Source: Natrarchaeobius chitinivorans (GTDB lineage Archaea; Halobacteriota; Halobacteria; Halobacteriales; Natrialbaceae). From it: a stretch of DNA of 64,000 bases. Below are positions 35,467-45,065 of this stretch, one piece after another. Every line of letters starts with the position of its first letter. Positions within the stretch are counted from its first letter, which is position 1. The notes beneath the pieces were generated by a model. It saw only the letters and a list, made by a program, of their open reading frames with translations. It did not search any database and had not been told where the DNA came from. Made by a program: the position numbers and the translations under genes. Location: positions 186,001 through 250,000 of the forward strand of contig NZ_REGA01000005.1 in the NCBI RefSeq assembly GCF_003841505.1, in the 5' to 3' direction.

Positions 35467-36441
35467 ATGGACGCCGTCGTCCTCGCCGGCGGGTACGCCA
35501 CGCGACTGTGGCCGATCACGAGACACCGGCCGAAGATGTTTCTCCCATTCGGAGAGACCACCGTCATCGACCGCATCTACGCCGAACTCGAGGCGGAAGA
35601 GCGAATCGAGGACGTGTACGTCAGCACGAACGAGCGGTTCGCCCCCGACTTCGAGGCGCAACTCGCAGAAGGCGGCTACGAGAAGCCGCGCCTCTCGATC
35701 GAAGAGACGCGCGCAGAAGACGAGAAGTTCGGCGTCGTCGGCGCACTGGCTCAGCTGATCGATCGCGAGGAGATAGACGACGACCTGCTGGTGATCGCCG
35801 GCGACAACGTCTTCGACTTCGAGATCGCGAGCTTTCTCGACTACTACGACCGAATCGACGCGCCGACGATCGCCGCCTACGACGTCGGCTCGACCGAACG
35901 GGCGACCAGCTACGGCGTCGTCGACCTCGAGGACGACCGCGTGGTCGACTTCCAGGAAAAGCCCGACGAGCCGGCCGGCACGCGCGTCTCCATCGGCTGT
36001 TACGCGTTTCCACGCGAGACGCTCTCGCTCCTTCCGACGTACCTCGAGGCGGGGAACGATCCCGACGAGCCGGGCTGGTTCGTCCAGTGGCTCCAGTCGC
36101 GAGAGCCGACCTACGCGTACGCGTTCGACGGAACCTGGTTCGACATCGGCACCCGGGAGAGCTACCTCGACGCCGTCGCCTGGCGACTCGGGGGCGAGTC
36201 GCGCGTCGACGAGACGGCGACCCTCGAGAACACGACGATCGGCGAGAACGTCCACGTGATGGCGGATGCGACCCTCGTCGACGCCACGATCGAACGCGCG
36301 GTAGTCTTTCCGGACGTGACGCTCGAGGCGACGACCGTACGCCGCTCGATCGTCGACGAGGGGGCAACCCTCGGCGGGATCGATCTTCACGGCGCGATGA
36401 TCGGCGGGTACACGCAGATTCCGAACGATTCACGGCGCTGA
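35467..36441 (+). CDS. Sugar nucleotidyltransferase
   Basis: A 324-residue nucleotidyltransferase. The N-terminal signature VVLAGGYATRLWPITRHRPKMFLPFG binds NTP and sugar phosphate (given in parts: AGGYATRLWP, then RPKMFLPFG). VIAGDNVFDF provides the metal-binding Asp. Residues from about 245 form a short left-handed beta-helix of hexapeptide type (ENTTIGENVHV, then ERAVVFPDV). It probably makes NDP-glucose or GDP-mannose. A TreT-type synthase, which uses NDP-glucose, is encoded nearby. Confidence 0.85.
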   Translation: MDAVVLAGGYATRLWPITRHRPKMFLPFGETTVIDRIYAELEAEERIEDVYVSTNERFAPDFEAQLAEGGYEKPRLSIEETRAEDEKFGVVGALAQLIDREEIDDDLLVIAGDNVFDFEIASFLDYYDRIDAPTIAAYDVGSTERATSYGVVDLEDDRVVDFQEKPDEPAGTRVSIGCYAFPRETLSLLPTYLEAGNDPDEPGWFVQWLQSREPTYAYAFDGTWFDIGTRESYLDAVAWRLGGESRVDETATLENTTIGENVHVMADATLVDATIERAVVFPDVTLEATTVRRSIVDEGATLGGIDLHGAMIGGYTQIPNDSRR

Positions 36442-36465
36442 TAGCGGTGCGCATCGCGGGGGGCG

Positions 36466-37374
36466 TTACGGCGACTCGGCACTGACCGGGACGCAAAACA
36501 CCGGCACGTCGGTCTGTCGAACGACGTTCTCGGTGACGCTCCCGAGAAACCACTGACCGATACCGGTTCGGCCGTGCGTCCCCATGACGATCAGGTCGAC
36601 GCCGCGTTCGCTGGCGGCCGTGAGGATGACGTCCACCGGCGGGCCGGTCGCGATCGTCCCGGAGACGCTGACGCCGGCGTCGTCGGCCTGTTCTCGAATC
36701 GCGTCGATCGCCACCTCTCCGTTTTGTTCGAGCGCCTCGAGCATTTCGTCCGGCTCCTGCGCCCGCGATACGCGGCTCGTGTCGACGGAATACAGCGCGT
36801 GAACCATCGACTCGAGTCGTTTCGCGAGTGCGACGCCCCACTCGGCCGCGATCGCAGCACCGTCGCTGCCGTCCGTCGGCACGAGGAAGTCGTCGAACGC
36901 GACGTCGCCGACGCCGGTCTCGGGTGTGTCGGCGTTCGGAGGAACGGCGAGCACGGGCGTTCTCGCCGTCCGGAGGACGTTCTCGGTGACGCTGCCGAGG
37001 AGGACCCTGTCGAGACCCGTCCGCCCTTTCGTTCCCATGGTGACGACGTCGATCTCCCGTCGCTTCGCGTACTCTCGGATCGTCTGAAACGGCGTTCCTC
37101 GCTTGATCGTCGTCGTCACGTCGAGATCCGGATCGTGGGCGGATACCATCTCCGCGACGGTTTCCACTGCGTCTTCCGCGTCGGCCTCGAGCGTCGAGCG
37201 GAGCGAGTCGACCGCGTCGGTGAGCTCTCCCGAGTCGTGGGGGACGTCGACGACCGAGAGAACGTGTACGTCCGCCTCGGTCCGCGATGCGAGTGCAATT
37301 CCGCGTTTCGCCCCCGCGAGGGCACCCTCGCTATCGTCCGTGGGTATCAGTATCGAGTCGATGGGCCGGCTCAT
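36466..37374 (-). CDS. Tandem universal stress protein
   Basis: A 302-residue protein with two Usp domains (about 1-145 and 150-302). Motifs: SILIPTDDSEGALAGAKRGI and GTKGRTGLDRVLLGSVTENV in the first, FLVPTDGSDGAAIAAEWGV and GTHGRTGIGQWFLGSVTENV in the second. Both carry the ATP-binding glycine pattern. The start is at 37374. It sits between sugar nucleotide and trehalose genes, convergent with the nucleotidyltransferase. Confidence 0.9.
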   Translation of the reverse strand: MSRPIDSILIPTDDSEGALAGAKRGIALASRTEADVHVLSVVDVPHDSGELTDAVDSLRSTLEADAEDAVETVAEMVSAHDPDLDVTTTIKRGTPFQTIREYAKRREIDVVTMGTKGRTGLDRVLLGSVTENVLRTARTPVLAVPPNADTPETGVGDVAFDDFLVPTDGSDGAAIAAEWGVALAKRLESMVHALYSVDTSRVSRAQEPDEMLEALEQNGEVAIDAIREQADDAGVSVSGTIATGPPVDVILTAASERGVDLIVMGTHGRTGIGQWFLGSVTENVVRQTDVPVFCVPVSAESP

Positions 37375-37492
37375 AGCCGTCACGTCTTCATCGCCGCAGT
37401 GGATAGTTGTGTGGGGTACGGGAGCGATTCGATGTCTCTCGGTCGTCGGCTCGACGCACTGACGTTCGACGGTCCGCCACGGTGGGGCGCTC

Positions 37493-38734
37493 TCATCCCG
37501 ACCGATCCAGCGCGTCGACGACAACCTCGAGCAGATCGACGAGCTGACGGGGTAAGAGGAACCGCTCGCGAACGTGCTCTCGGGCGTTTTCGCCGAACTC
37601 CGCTCGACGCCGATCGTCCTCGAGGAGATCCGCGACCCGGTCCCCGGCACCCGAGGCGTCGTCCGGGTCGACGAGATAGCCGGTTTCCCCGTCCTCGATC
37701 TGCAGCGGAATGCCCCCGACGTTCGACCCGACGACCGGCGTGCGCTTCCAGAGGGCCTCCGAGACGACCAGTCCGAACCCCTCGCGCAACGATTTCTGGA
37801 CGACGACGTCCGACAGACGCTGCAGGACGTTCACCCTCGCATCGGGCAGATCGGTCACCACGTGTACGTTCGGATCGTCGACCGCTTTGCTGGCGACTTG
37901 CTCGTACAGCTTCTCCCCTTCCGGATCGTCGCCGGCCATCCCCCCGGCCAGCGCGAGCTGGAGGTCCGGAACGCTCTCGCGTGCGCGACGGTACGCCTCG
38001 AGCGTGCCGAACTGATCCTTCCACGGATCGAACCGCGACACCTGCGTCACGACCGGCGCGTCGAACGAGAGCGGATCCATCCGGTCGCGTTCTGTCGCCA
38101 TCGTCCCCTCGTCGAGCGAGCGATTTTTCTCCGTCAGCGGATCGATCGACGGGTAGACGATCGTCGTCGGGGCGTCCATCTCGATTTCGTAGGCCGATCG
38201 GCTGAAAATCGCGTGATCGACCCTGTCCGTGTATTCGGAGACGAACGCGAGGTACTCCTCGGACGGATCGGTGAGGTCGACGTGACACCGCCAGACGATC
38301 GGTGCGTCCGGCATCGTCTCCTCGAGCCGATCGATCATTCCCAGCGGTTGCGGATCGTGAATCACGACGAGGTCGTACTCCTCGTCGAGTTCGACAGCGT
38401 TTCGCTCGGTAACCGCTCGGTAGGTCGCTTTCATTTCCCCTGTCAGGGGGGGTCCGCTGCCCTGGAGCCCGTTGTGCATCGCCTTGGTCACCTCGAAGAA
38501 GTCGTCGTCGGCGTCCACGACGAGCCAGTCGGTACCGACCTCGAGATCCTCACACACCGGAACGATCGACCGGAGGAGTTCGGCGACGCCGCCGCCGGTC
38601 GCGGTCGAATTGACGTGGAGTATCCGGCGGTCGGCCAGCGTTTCCGCGAGTGACCGGAGCCGTTCGAGTCGACCGTGGCCCGTCACGTCGGTGTAGGCCT
38701 CGATCGTTCGATCGGGGAGTGATGGGGCGTGCAT
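37493..38734 (-). CDS. treT: Trehalose glycosyltransferring synthase (TreT-like GT4)
   Basis: A 413-residue GT-B enzyme closely resembling TreT of Thermococcales. Shared family motifs include HVNSTATGGGVAELL, FEVTKAMHNGLQG, VIHDPQPLGMI, WRCHVDLTDP, TQVSRFDPWKDQFG and SLREGFGLVVSEALWK. TreT reversibly joins NDP-glucose and glucose to make trehalose, a compatible solute. Two starts are possible, 38788 and 38734; the latter gives the family-like length. The nearby sugar nucleotidyltransferase may supply the donor. It forms a coherent osmolyte/energy set with it. Confidence 0.88.
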   Translation of the reverse strand: MHAPSLPDRTIEAYTDVTGHGRLERLRSLAETLADRRILHVNSTATGGGVAELLRSIVPVCEDLEVGTDWLVVDADDDFFEVTKAMHNGLQGSGPPLTGEMKATYRAVTERNAVELDEEYDLVVIHDPQPLGMIDRLEETMPDAPIVWRCHVDLTDPSEEYLAFVSEYTDRVDHAIFSRSAYEIEMDAPTTIVYPSIDPLTEKNRSLDEGTMATERDRMDPLSFDAPVVTQVSRFDPWKDQFGTLEAYRRARESVPDLQLALAGGMAGDDPEGEKLYEQVASKAVDDPNVHVVTDLPDARVNVLQRLSDVVVQKSLREGFGLVVSEALWKRTPVVGSNVGGIPLQIEDGETGYLVDPDDASGAGDRVADLLEDDRRRAEFGENAREHVRERFLLPRQLVDLLEVVVDALDRSG

Positions 38735-39502
38735 CGTCGTGTCCGTCGTACCACGAGCGGTAGTATCAGTTGTGGGGGCAGGAGACATCACCGATGATCG
38801 GGCCGACTCTCCGGTCGAACCCGGAGAACAGAGTCGGGTCTCGGACAAACTGCATCTTGGGTCGGGCGGTTACGGCATCTGTTAACGACGTGGGGTCGTA
38901 CGTTGCTTCGGACAACCCACCCACACGGCGCGTGAGCAATCGGGACGTCGACGTCGAGTACTGTTCATCGTTCCCATCACTTAGGGATTATCGTAGCCTC
39001 CCGGAGGTCTCGAAACCGGGCCTTCGACACTGTGTCTCGGTTCTTCAGCGGGGAACTATGAACTCCTACGATAATCCCTAACTGCAATCAGTCCGTTCTC
39101 TTGGAAGTGCGAGTTATTATTCACAGGTTGTCACGATAGTGGCACCCGACACGTCAGGAACGCTTCCCGTCATATGACGGGTCTGGATCCACTATTTACG
39201 CAGGTACTTATGTAATGGGCCTTTCCCTCGAGGTTCTGGCAACGATCGCTGCTTCCCAATTGTGATCTATATGTCAGATACCGGACAGTACGGATATTTG
39301 GATGTATCCGTGCCAATGATAGTCCCCGGCAGGGTGCGTACCGATACGAAATCGATCACTGCCACCGGTCTCGAAGCCGACACTCCTCGAAACGGCGAGT
39401 ACCCCTCGGGTCGGTCTCGGACTGACTGCTGGAAACCAGTACCGTCGACGGTCGGCCTCGGGATCTCCGGTTGGCGGCGATAGCCCTCCTCAGATAGCCT
39501 TC
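38735..39502. other. Intergenic region with a MITE-like element
   Basis: About 770 bp. It holds the 101-bp inverted-repeat element at 38981-39081. An AT-rich stretch at 39105-39125 is promoter-like, but the following frame (39262-39483) does not look like a protein. Nothing else is recognised. Confidence 0.55.
38981..39081. mobile_element. 101-bp MITE-like element with 16-bp perfect inverted ends
   Basis: TTAGGGATTATCGTAG at 38981-38996 is exactly inverted as CTACGATAATCCCTAA at 39066-39081. The 69 bp between contain no gene. No target duplication is obvious. Size and ends fit a non-autonomous element mobilised by a transposase encoded elsewhere. No second copy is in the window. Confidence 0.75.
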
Positions 39503-40018
39503 TCAGTCGTCATTACCGTCATCTCCAGTCGAATCTGTCGTCTGATAGAAGTCCGCGTGGGGGTCGACCACGTCGACTTTCGGTGGCGCGGATTGTCGGA
39601 CGATGAAGACGTCGTAGGCGTCATCGGCGGCGATGTGGACGCCGACACTCGTCAGGGGCGTGACGACACGTCCGACGTTCTCGCTGCCGAGGAAGACGAC
39701 GCTCGGGTCGTGTTCCAGTGCCAGTCGTTCGATGTGGCCGGCGATTTCGGTTTCGGGGGGAAATTCGCGAAGCCGCTCGTATTCGAACGCCGCCGATGGG
39801 GCCAGGGCCCGAACCTGTTCTCGAAGCCGTTCGACGACCGCATCGACGTCGTACGCCTCGTCCTCGTCGATCCACCCTTTTTCTCGAGCGTATCGTTTGC
39901 GTTCCGGAACGACGGTGATGGCGACGATACCTTCCTCGAGGACGTGATCGTACTCGAGTGCTCTCACGAGGGCTGCTTCCGCGAGCTCCGATCCGTCGAA
40001 GGGGACGACGAACGTCAT
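39503..40018 (-). CDS. Diverged universal stress protein
   Basis: A 171-residue Usp-like protein: MTFVVPFDGSELAEAALVRAL at the start, VVFLGSENVGRVVTPLTSVGVHIA in place of the canonical ATP motif. The usual G-2x-G-9x-G(S) pattern is lost, so ATP binding is doubtful. A 25-residue acidic, aspartate-rich tail follows. It is divergent from a canonical Usp gene at 40157 with a 138-bp gap, so the pair may share regulation. Confidence 0.8.
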   Translation of the reverse strand: MTFVVPFDGSELAEAALVRALEYDHVLEEGIVAITVVPERKRYAREKGWIDEDEAYDVDAVVERLREQVRALAPSAAFEYERLREFPPETEIAGHIERLALEHDPSVVFLGSENVGRVVTPLTSVGVHIAADDAYDVFIVRQSAPPKVDVVDPHADFYQTTDSTGDDGNDD

Positions 40019-40156
40019 GGGTCCTTTCTCCACGCCCTCGTCAATAACTCCGCGGGGCTGGACGGACCCTGTCTCGCAGTACCGGTCCAACCGCGAACCG
40101 ATCGCGGTTACCACCGCCGAGGGGGTATTATACCGACGGATCGCGTACCACTCGAT

Positions 40157-40582
40157 ATGAGCGACCGAACTCTCGTTCCGTACGACGGCTCGCCCCCGTC
40201 GGTGAAGGCGCTCGAGTACGCGTTCGACACGTTTCCCGGCGCCGACATCACCGCCCTGTACGTCGTTCCAGCGCCGGAGGGGTATTGGTCGGCGTTTCAA
40301 GGGTCAAAAGAGGGGCGTTCAGCTCCGGACAGGGCTACCGACCGCGGACGGGAAATTCTCGACGAGGCGACCGAAATCGCCGACGAACACGACCATGCCC
40401 TGGATACGGAACTCGTCGTCGGAAAGCCGGAGCGCGCAATCGTCGAGCAAACTGTGGACGGGGCGTACGACACGGTCGTTATCGGAAGCCACGGCAGAGA
40501 GGGAATCTCGCGGGTCCTGCTCGGCAGCGTGGCGGAAACCGTCGTTCGTCGAGCGCCGGTTCCCGTACTCGTCGTTCGTTAA
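40157..40582 (+). CDS. Universal stress protein
   Basis: A 141-residue canonical Usp: TLVPYDGSPPSVKALEYAF and GSHGREGISRVLLGSVAETV (near residue 110). The ATP-binding pattern is intact. The start at 40157 is preceded by GATATG-type sequence and a short leader. Followed 82 bp later by a small membrane protein gene. Confidence 0.9.
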   Translation: MSDRTLVPYDGSPPSVKALEYAFDTFPGADITALYVVPAPEGYWSAFQGSKEGRSAPDRATDRGREILDEATEIADEHDHALDTELVVGKPERAIVEQTVDGAYDTVVIGSHGREGISRVLLGSVAETVVRRAPVPVLVVR

Positions 40583-40664
40583 CCGATTCCGGGTCGGCGC
40601 CGACACGTCCTCGGGACCGTCGATCGGTATATTGATCACGCCAACTGATACATACGTGTACAGG

Positions 40665-41063
40665 ATGATTCCGAACCGACGTACCGGAGTGTACCTCCTG
40701 TTGGTCGGTGCCGTGTTGGCGACGATTACGTCTCTCGGATTCGCGGCCCGACAGACCCCGTCGGATCCCGACCGGGCGGTGCTCTATCTCGCGATCGGGT
40801 GGATTCCGTACACGGTCACGTTCTATCTGCTCGGCCGTCTCTTTTCTTCACCGGGTGCGCTCCCGAGTATGCGCGCTGCGGACATCGGCCTCGGTATCGC
40901 GCTCGTTTCGCTGCTGTTGAGCCTCGGACTCGACGCGTGGGGATTCACTCCGGCGGCGGTTCCGATCGTCCACGTTCCCCAGGCGATCGGGATCTACGCC
41001 GGCCTCGCGTTGTTCGGGTGGGGGATCGGCCGCCGTTCGAACGCACTCACACGCCGGGATTGA
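40665..41063 (+). CDS. Small four-span membrane protein
   Basis: A 132-residue hydrophobic protein with four likely spans (about 8-27, 38-58, 70-90 and 103-122) and basic ends. No family is recognised. It lies in the same direction as the Usp gene before it and may be co-transcribed. Confidence 0.7.
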   Translation: MIPNRRTGVYLLLVGAVLATITSLGFAARQTPSDPDRAVLYLAIGWIPYTVTFYLLGRLFSSPGALPSMRAADIGLGIALVSLLLSLGLDAWGFTPAAVPIVHVPQAIGIYAGLALFGWGIGRRSNALTRRD

Positions 41064-41147
41064 GCAAACGCGAAGCGTTTGCGATGTTCGGCGAGTCCAC
41101 GACAAAAAGAGCGAATCGACGTGAAGAAGGGGACTCGCCGGGAGTGA

Positions 41148-41603
41148 TCACGGCGCGGTCGAGACGGCGTTTCCGTCTCGGCCGACGACGAGGACGTCAC
41201 AGTCGCTGTGTCGGGTCACGCCTTCGGTGACGCTGCCAAGCATCATCCGACTGATTCCTCCCCTCCCTCTCGTTCCCATGACGATCAGATCCGCATCGAT
41301 CTCCTCGGCGTACTCGAGGACCTCCCGAACCGGTACTCCCTGACGGACCTCGGTCGTAATCGAGACGTCGCGTTCTCGAGCCTGGTCTGCGATCTGCGTG
41401 ACGAACTCGTCTGCGCGCTCGCCGAGGACCGCCTCGGCGCTTCCGGTATCGCCGGGCAGCGAAACGGCTCCGAGCGGACCGGTCTCGGCGACGGAGAGTG
41501 CGGCGACCGTCGCGTCGAGTGCCGACGCGAGTTCGAGTGCTGTATCCGCTGCTGCATCGGCGTGGGAACTTCCGTCGGTCGGAACGAGTATTCGTTCGTA
41601 CAT
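41148..41603 (-). CDS. Universal stress protein
   Basis: A 151-residue Usp: RILVPTDGSSHADAAADTAL and GTRGRGGISRMMLGSVTEGV. Complete nucleotide motif. Located directly after (3' of, on the opposite strand) the small membrane protein gene and just past the HemAT gene in the same direction. Confidence 0.9.
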   Translation of the reverse strand: MYERILVPTDGSSHADAAADTALELASALDATVAALSVAETGPLGAVSLPGDTGSAEAVLGERADEFVTQIADQARERDVSITTEVRQGVPVREVLEYAEEIDADLIVMGTRGRGGISRMMLGSVTEGVTRHSDCDVLVVGRDGNAVSTAP

Positions 41604-41697
41604 ACACTCGAGATGTCCTCACGGAGTATAAAAATGGGCCCCCTCTCGATACTGTACGAAGCTGTCTGCGTCCGGTCGAGGCGTCTCTCGGCGGGGG

Positions 41698-43200
41698 TCA
41701 ATCGTCAGCGAGACGGCTGACTGACGAGCCGATCTCTTTGACCCTCGTCGCCTGTTCTTCGTTCGCAACGGCGACGCGTTCGACCTCCTCGGCGACGTGG
41801 TCGGCTTGCTCGAGGAGTTCGTCGACCATGGACGCGACTTCCTCGGTGCTTGCGGCCTGGTCGTCGGTCGCGGCGGAAACCTCTCGTATCCCGCTCGAGG
41901 CCTCCTCGACCGCGTGTGCGATGTCCTGAAGCGTACTCATCGCGTCGTTCACCTGTTCGATACCTCGATCGATCTGTTGGGTCGTTTCCTCGAGACTCGC
42001 CACCGCGTCGGCCGTATCGTCGGTGACGTCTTCGACCAGTTGCTCGATCTCTCCCGCGTACTCCTGGGACTCTTCGGCCAGCGATTTGACCTCGCTGGCG
42101 ACGACCGCAAACCCGTCACCGGCTTCACCGGCGTGTGCCGCTTCGATACTCGCGTTCAGCGCCAGTAAATTCGTCTGGTCGGCGATATCGTTGATCACTT
42201 CGACGATCTCGTCGATTTCGTCGATCCGGGCTTCCAGGGTGGAGACGTCAGCGGCTACGTTCGCCGTCGACGCGTCAATCGTCTCCATCAACTCGATCGC
42301 TTCGGTCGCCGCCTCCCGACCGTCCGCTGCACGCTGTTCGGCCTGTTCGCTCGTCGATGCGACCTCTTCGGCCGTGGAAGCTATCTCTTCGACGGTTGCC
42401 GACATGTTCGCGACTTCGCCGGCGACCGTTTCTATGGATTCGGTCTGGTCGTGGGCCTCCTCGCTGATTCGTTCGGAACTCGTCGCGACGTCCTCGACCG
42501 AGGACTCGAGTTCCATCATCGGGTCCTGTATCTCGTCGGTGACCTGTTCCATCAACTCGTCTTGCTCGTCGATGACCGCGTCCAGACGCTGGCTGTAGGA
42601 GTGGATGTACGTATCCATCGCCATCTGCTGGTCGAGAGTTATCACCTTCAATAGCGACTTGACGCGAGACTCCATTTCGTCTATCGCTTCCGTCGCTTCG
42701 AGCGAACCGTCCTCCCGTCCGTCCGGTGTCCGAGCAACGTCAGCTTTGAGATCGTCGCCGATAGCCCCGATGAGGTGTTCGTAAAAGACGGTGTACGCTC
42801 CGAGGTAGATCTTCGGCCCGAGATCCAGGATATCGTGGATGCGTCCGATCCGTGCCCGATTCTCGAAGTGCGATCGGCCGTACTGCCCATCGAAAAGCTG
42901 GGTGAGATATCCCCGTTGCGTTCGTTTGAGTTGGCCGACTGTTTTCGAGGACCGATCGAAGATTTCGGCCGTTTCGTCGTGCGCCTGGAGAACGTCGTAG
43001 AACTCGTCGACTGCGTCGTCGATAACCGGTTCAGTCACTCCCGCTAGTTCCTCGAGTCGTTCGCGATCGGCTGAGTCAAACCCTGTAAATTCTTTTCGCC
43101 ATTCGATTTCCCCCTCGTCGATACCGATCTCACTGCACAACTGCGCCCCGTCAATGTCTCGTCTGACTTCCGCGGTTATCTCTTCGCCCCTGGTTGTCAT
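41698..43200 (-). CDS. hemAT: HemAT-type globin-coupled aerotaxis transducer
   Basis: A 500-residue soluble chemotaxis transducer. Residues about 20-175 are a sensor globin; the proximal haem His is in the RIGRIHDILDLGP stretch followed by KIYLGAY. The rest is the coiled-coil signalling domain with the hairpin tip VINDIADQTNLLALNASIEAA and long heptad-rich arms. No membrane segment is present. HemAT senses oxygen and steers aerotaxis in haloarchaea. The start at 43200 follows from the globin length; a family-B repeat lies about 100 bp upstream. Confidence 0.9.
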   Translation of the reverse strand: MTTRGEEITAEVRRDIDGAQLCSEIGIDEGEIEWRKEFTGFDSADRERLEELAGVTEPVIDDAVDEFYDVLQAHDETAEIFDRSSKTVGQLKRTQRGYLTQLFDGQYGRSHFENRARIGRIHDILDLGPKIYLGAYTVFYEHLIGAIGDDLKADVARTPDGREDGSLEATEAIDEMESRVKSLLKVITLDQQMAMDTYIHSYSQRLDAVIDEQDELMEQVTDEIQDPMMELESSVEDVATSSERISEEAHDQTESIETVAGEVANMSATVEEIASTAEEVASTSEQAEQRAADGREAATEAIELMETIDASTANVAADVSTLEARIDEIDEIVEVINDIADQTNLLALNASIEAAHAGEAGDGFAVVASEVKSLAEESQEYAGEIEQLVEDVTDDTADAVASLEETTQQIDRGIEQVNDAMSTLQDIAHAVEEASSGIREVSAATDDQAASTEEVASMVDELLEQADHVAEEVERVAVANEEQATRVKEIGSSVSRLADD

Positions 43201-43652
43201 CTCATAGATGATAATCGCTGATCGCCTGTTATAAGCACTGGCCGAAAGCCGGGACACACATCAACGAGTACAGTCACTTTGTCGAAAGGTGTCACGGTCT
43301 AAATATAGTAACAACTGAAACGATTATCACACCGATCGCCGATTCGTCCCGCGATCTGGTGTGCAATCTCGTGAACCGTTCGTGACGCGAACGCAGTACT
43401 CGCCTGGAACGGCACTGGCACCACCTCGAACTGTTTGCACACCGATCGCAGTATCCGCGATTTTCACTTCCTTCGATTGCTCGCGGCTCCCGTCGGTCCC
43501 CGCTCGACGTTTCGCGATTCTCCCAGTGTCCGCACGCTCTCGCGAGAGCCGTTGTTATCACCGCTGACCTCTCTCATATGGGTTGCTGTGACGATGTACC
43601 GGTGGGACCGCTACGTCACGGTACCACCAGAAATGGCCGACAGCAGACCGTA
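43201..43652. other. Intergenic region with two repeat copies
   Basis: Holds a family-B hairpin (43303-43372) and a family-A element (43576-43653). The 200 bp between them shows nothing clear. Confidence 0.55.
43303..43372. repeat. Family-B hairpin repeat, copy 3
   Basis: Begins ATATAGTAACAACTGAAACG. The hairpin arms CACACCGATCGC and GCGATCTGGTGTG enclose a 10-bp loop. Upstream of the HemAT gene. Confidence 0.7.
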
Positions 43653-43653
43653 T
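43576..43653. repeat. Family-A repeat, shortened copy (78 bp)
   Basis: ATATGGGTTGCTGTG at the left and CAGCAGACCGTAT at the right. Inner arms are rearranged (GTACCGG, CGGTACC). Its right end touches the MFS stop codon (TGATACGG on the minus strand). Confidence 0.65.
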
Positions 43654-44987
43654 CAGTCCGATCCCTCGGGATCTGTGCGACGGTCCGATTCCGGGACGTA
43701 GACACGATCGGAATAGAGCAACGCGACGCAGGCAACCGCCAGCACCGTCCCGATCGACATGACGAGATAGCCCGAACGCATCCCGAGATGCTCAAGGAGG
43801 TAACCGATGAGCGTGGGAAACGCTGCGCTGGTCAGCGTCGCGGCCGTGAAGATGTAGCCGAACGCCCGCCCCTCGAACGCTGGGGGTGTGAGGTCGCTGA
43901 TAAGCGCGTCTCGAGCCGGGTTGACGCCGTAGAGACCGCCACCGAGGACGAACAGCACGGCGATCAGCGTCGCCGGGTGCAACTCGAAGAGGGCGAGCGC
44001 CACCATGCCGACGGTCGCGACTCCCATACAGCAGGCCAACACGAGCCGCGAGTCGTACTCGTCGGTCACCCCGCCCAGATACAGTTGCGTCGCGGCACCG
44101 GCGAGTAACACCAGCGCGAAGTAGCCGCTGGCCACCGACTCGGCGCCGACGTGGACGCCGAAGGCCTCGAACGAGTGGGCGTACACCGCGACCAGAAAGG
44201 CCGGGAGAAAGGCGGTGATGGCGTGGCTCGTCGCGCCACTCGAGACGAAAAAGACGTAAATCGCGGTCATCGGATAGAGGAAGGTTCGACGTTCCTCTCG
44301 GACCAACTCGGACGTCGTCACGCCCGCGTCGCCCTCCGTTCGTTGCCCGGACGGCATCGTCTCGAACTCGTCGCTGCGGAGTGCGAGGTAGAGTGCGATC
44401 CCGTAGAGGACGCCTGCCGTCCCGATTGCGAGGATGATCTGCTCCCAGGACAGCACCAGGATCAACCCGGCGATGGCAGCGGGCGTCGCGGCGTCGCCGA
44501 GTTTCGAGGAGGCCCCGAAAAAGCCGAGGATCTTCCCCTTGTTCCGCTCGTCGACGTTGTCCGTGATCATCGGGTAGCCGGCCGGGTGAACGACGGCCAA
44601 TCCGATCCCAACGATCACCATCGCTGCGGCCATGACGAGGAACCCTCCTTCCAGGGTCGCACCGAGGACCGTCACGGCGGGGAGCGGCCCGCCGAGAACC
44701 GGCGCGAACGCGAAGAGGACGTACGCCCCACCGGAGAGTGCGAGTCCGGTCGGGAGGAGGTATCGGCGGTCGATTCGGTCCGCGAGGACGCCCAGCGGTG
44801 CCTGCACGACACCCATACCGATCGAGTACAGCGTTATCAACAGCCCCAGTTGCCACAGTGGATACTCGAGCGCGACGGCGAGGACGGGAATGAGCGGCGG
44901 CAGCACGCGGTAAAAGACGTGCTGGGCAAAGTGCGACGAACTGACCAGGATCGTAAACTCGAGTTCTCGTCGCGACAGTCCGGACAT
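43653..44987 (-). CDS. Major facilitator superfamily transporter
   Basis: A 444-residue MFS permease with twelve likely spans and the loop 2-3 motif GVLADRIDRRYLLP (about residues 70-83). A short acidic loop divides the two six-span halves. It starts MSGLSRRELEF at 44987. Similar proteins are annotated as general MFS exporters; the substrate is not predictable. It stands next to a VKOR-like gene but 78 bp apart. Confidence 0.85.
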   Translation of the reverse strand: MSGLSRRELEFTILVSSSHFAQHVFYRVLPPLIPVLAVALEYPLWQLGLLITLYSIGMGVVQAPLGVLADRIDRRYLLPTGLALSGGAYVLFAFAPVLGGPLPAVTVLGATLEGGFLVMAAAMVIVGIGLAVVHPAGYPMITDNVDERNKGKILGFFGASSKLGDAATPAAIAGLILVLSWEQIILAIGTAGVLYGIALYLALRSDEFETMPSGQRTEGDAGVTTSELVREERRTFLYPMTAIYVFFVSSGATSHAITAFLPAFLVAVYAHSFEAFGVHVGAESVASGYFALVLLAGAATQLYLGGVTDEYDSRLVLACCMGVATVGMVALALFELHPATLIAVLFVLGGGLYGVNPARDALISDLTPPAFEGRAFGYIFTAATLTSAAFPTLIGYLLEHLGMRSGYLVMSIGTVLAVACVALLYSDRVYVPESDRRTDPEGSD

Positions 44988-45065
44988 CGGTCCTACGTGG
45001 CCGACCGCGGCTCTTGACTCTCCCCGTCTCGGCAAACGCGTTCAATTGTCACTTCAAAACCAGTA

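Noticed and set aside
39262-39483. 73-codon frame after the MITE-like element
   Set aside because: Translation is not acidic, shows no recognisable fold and has no neighbours in support; treated as chance.
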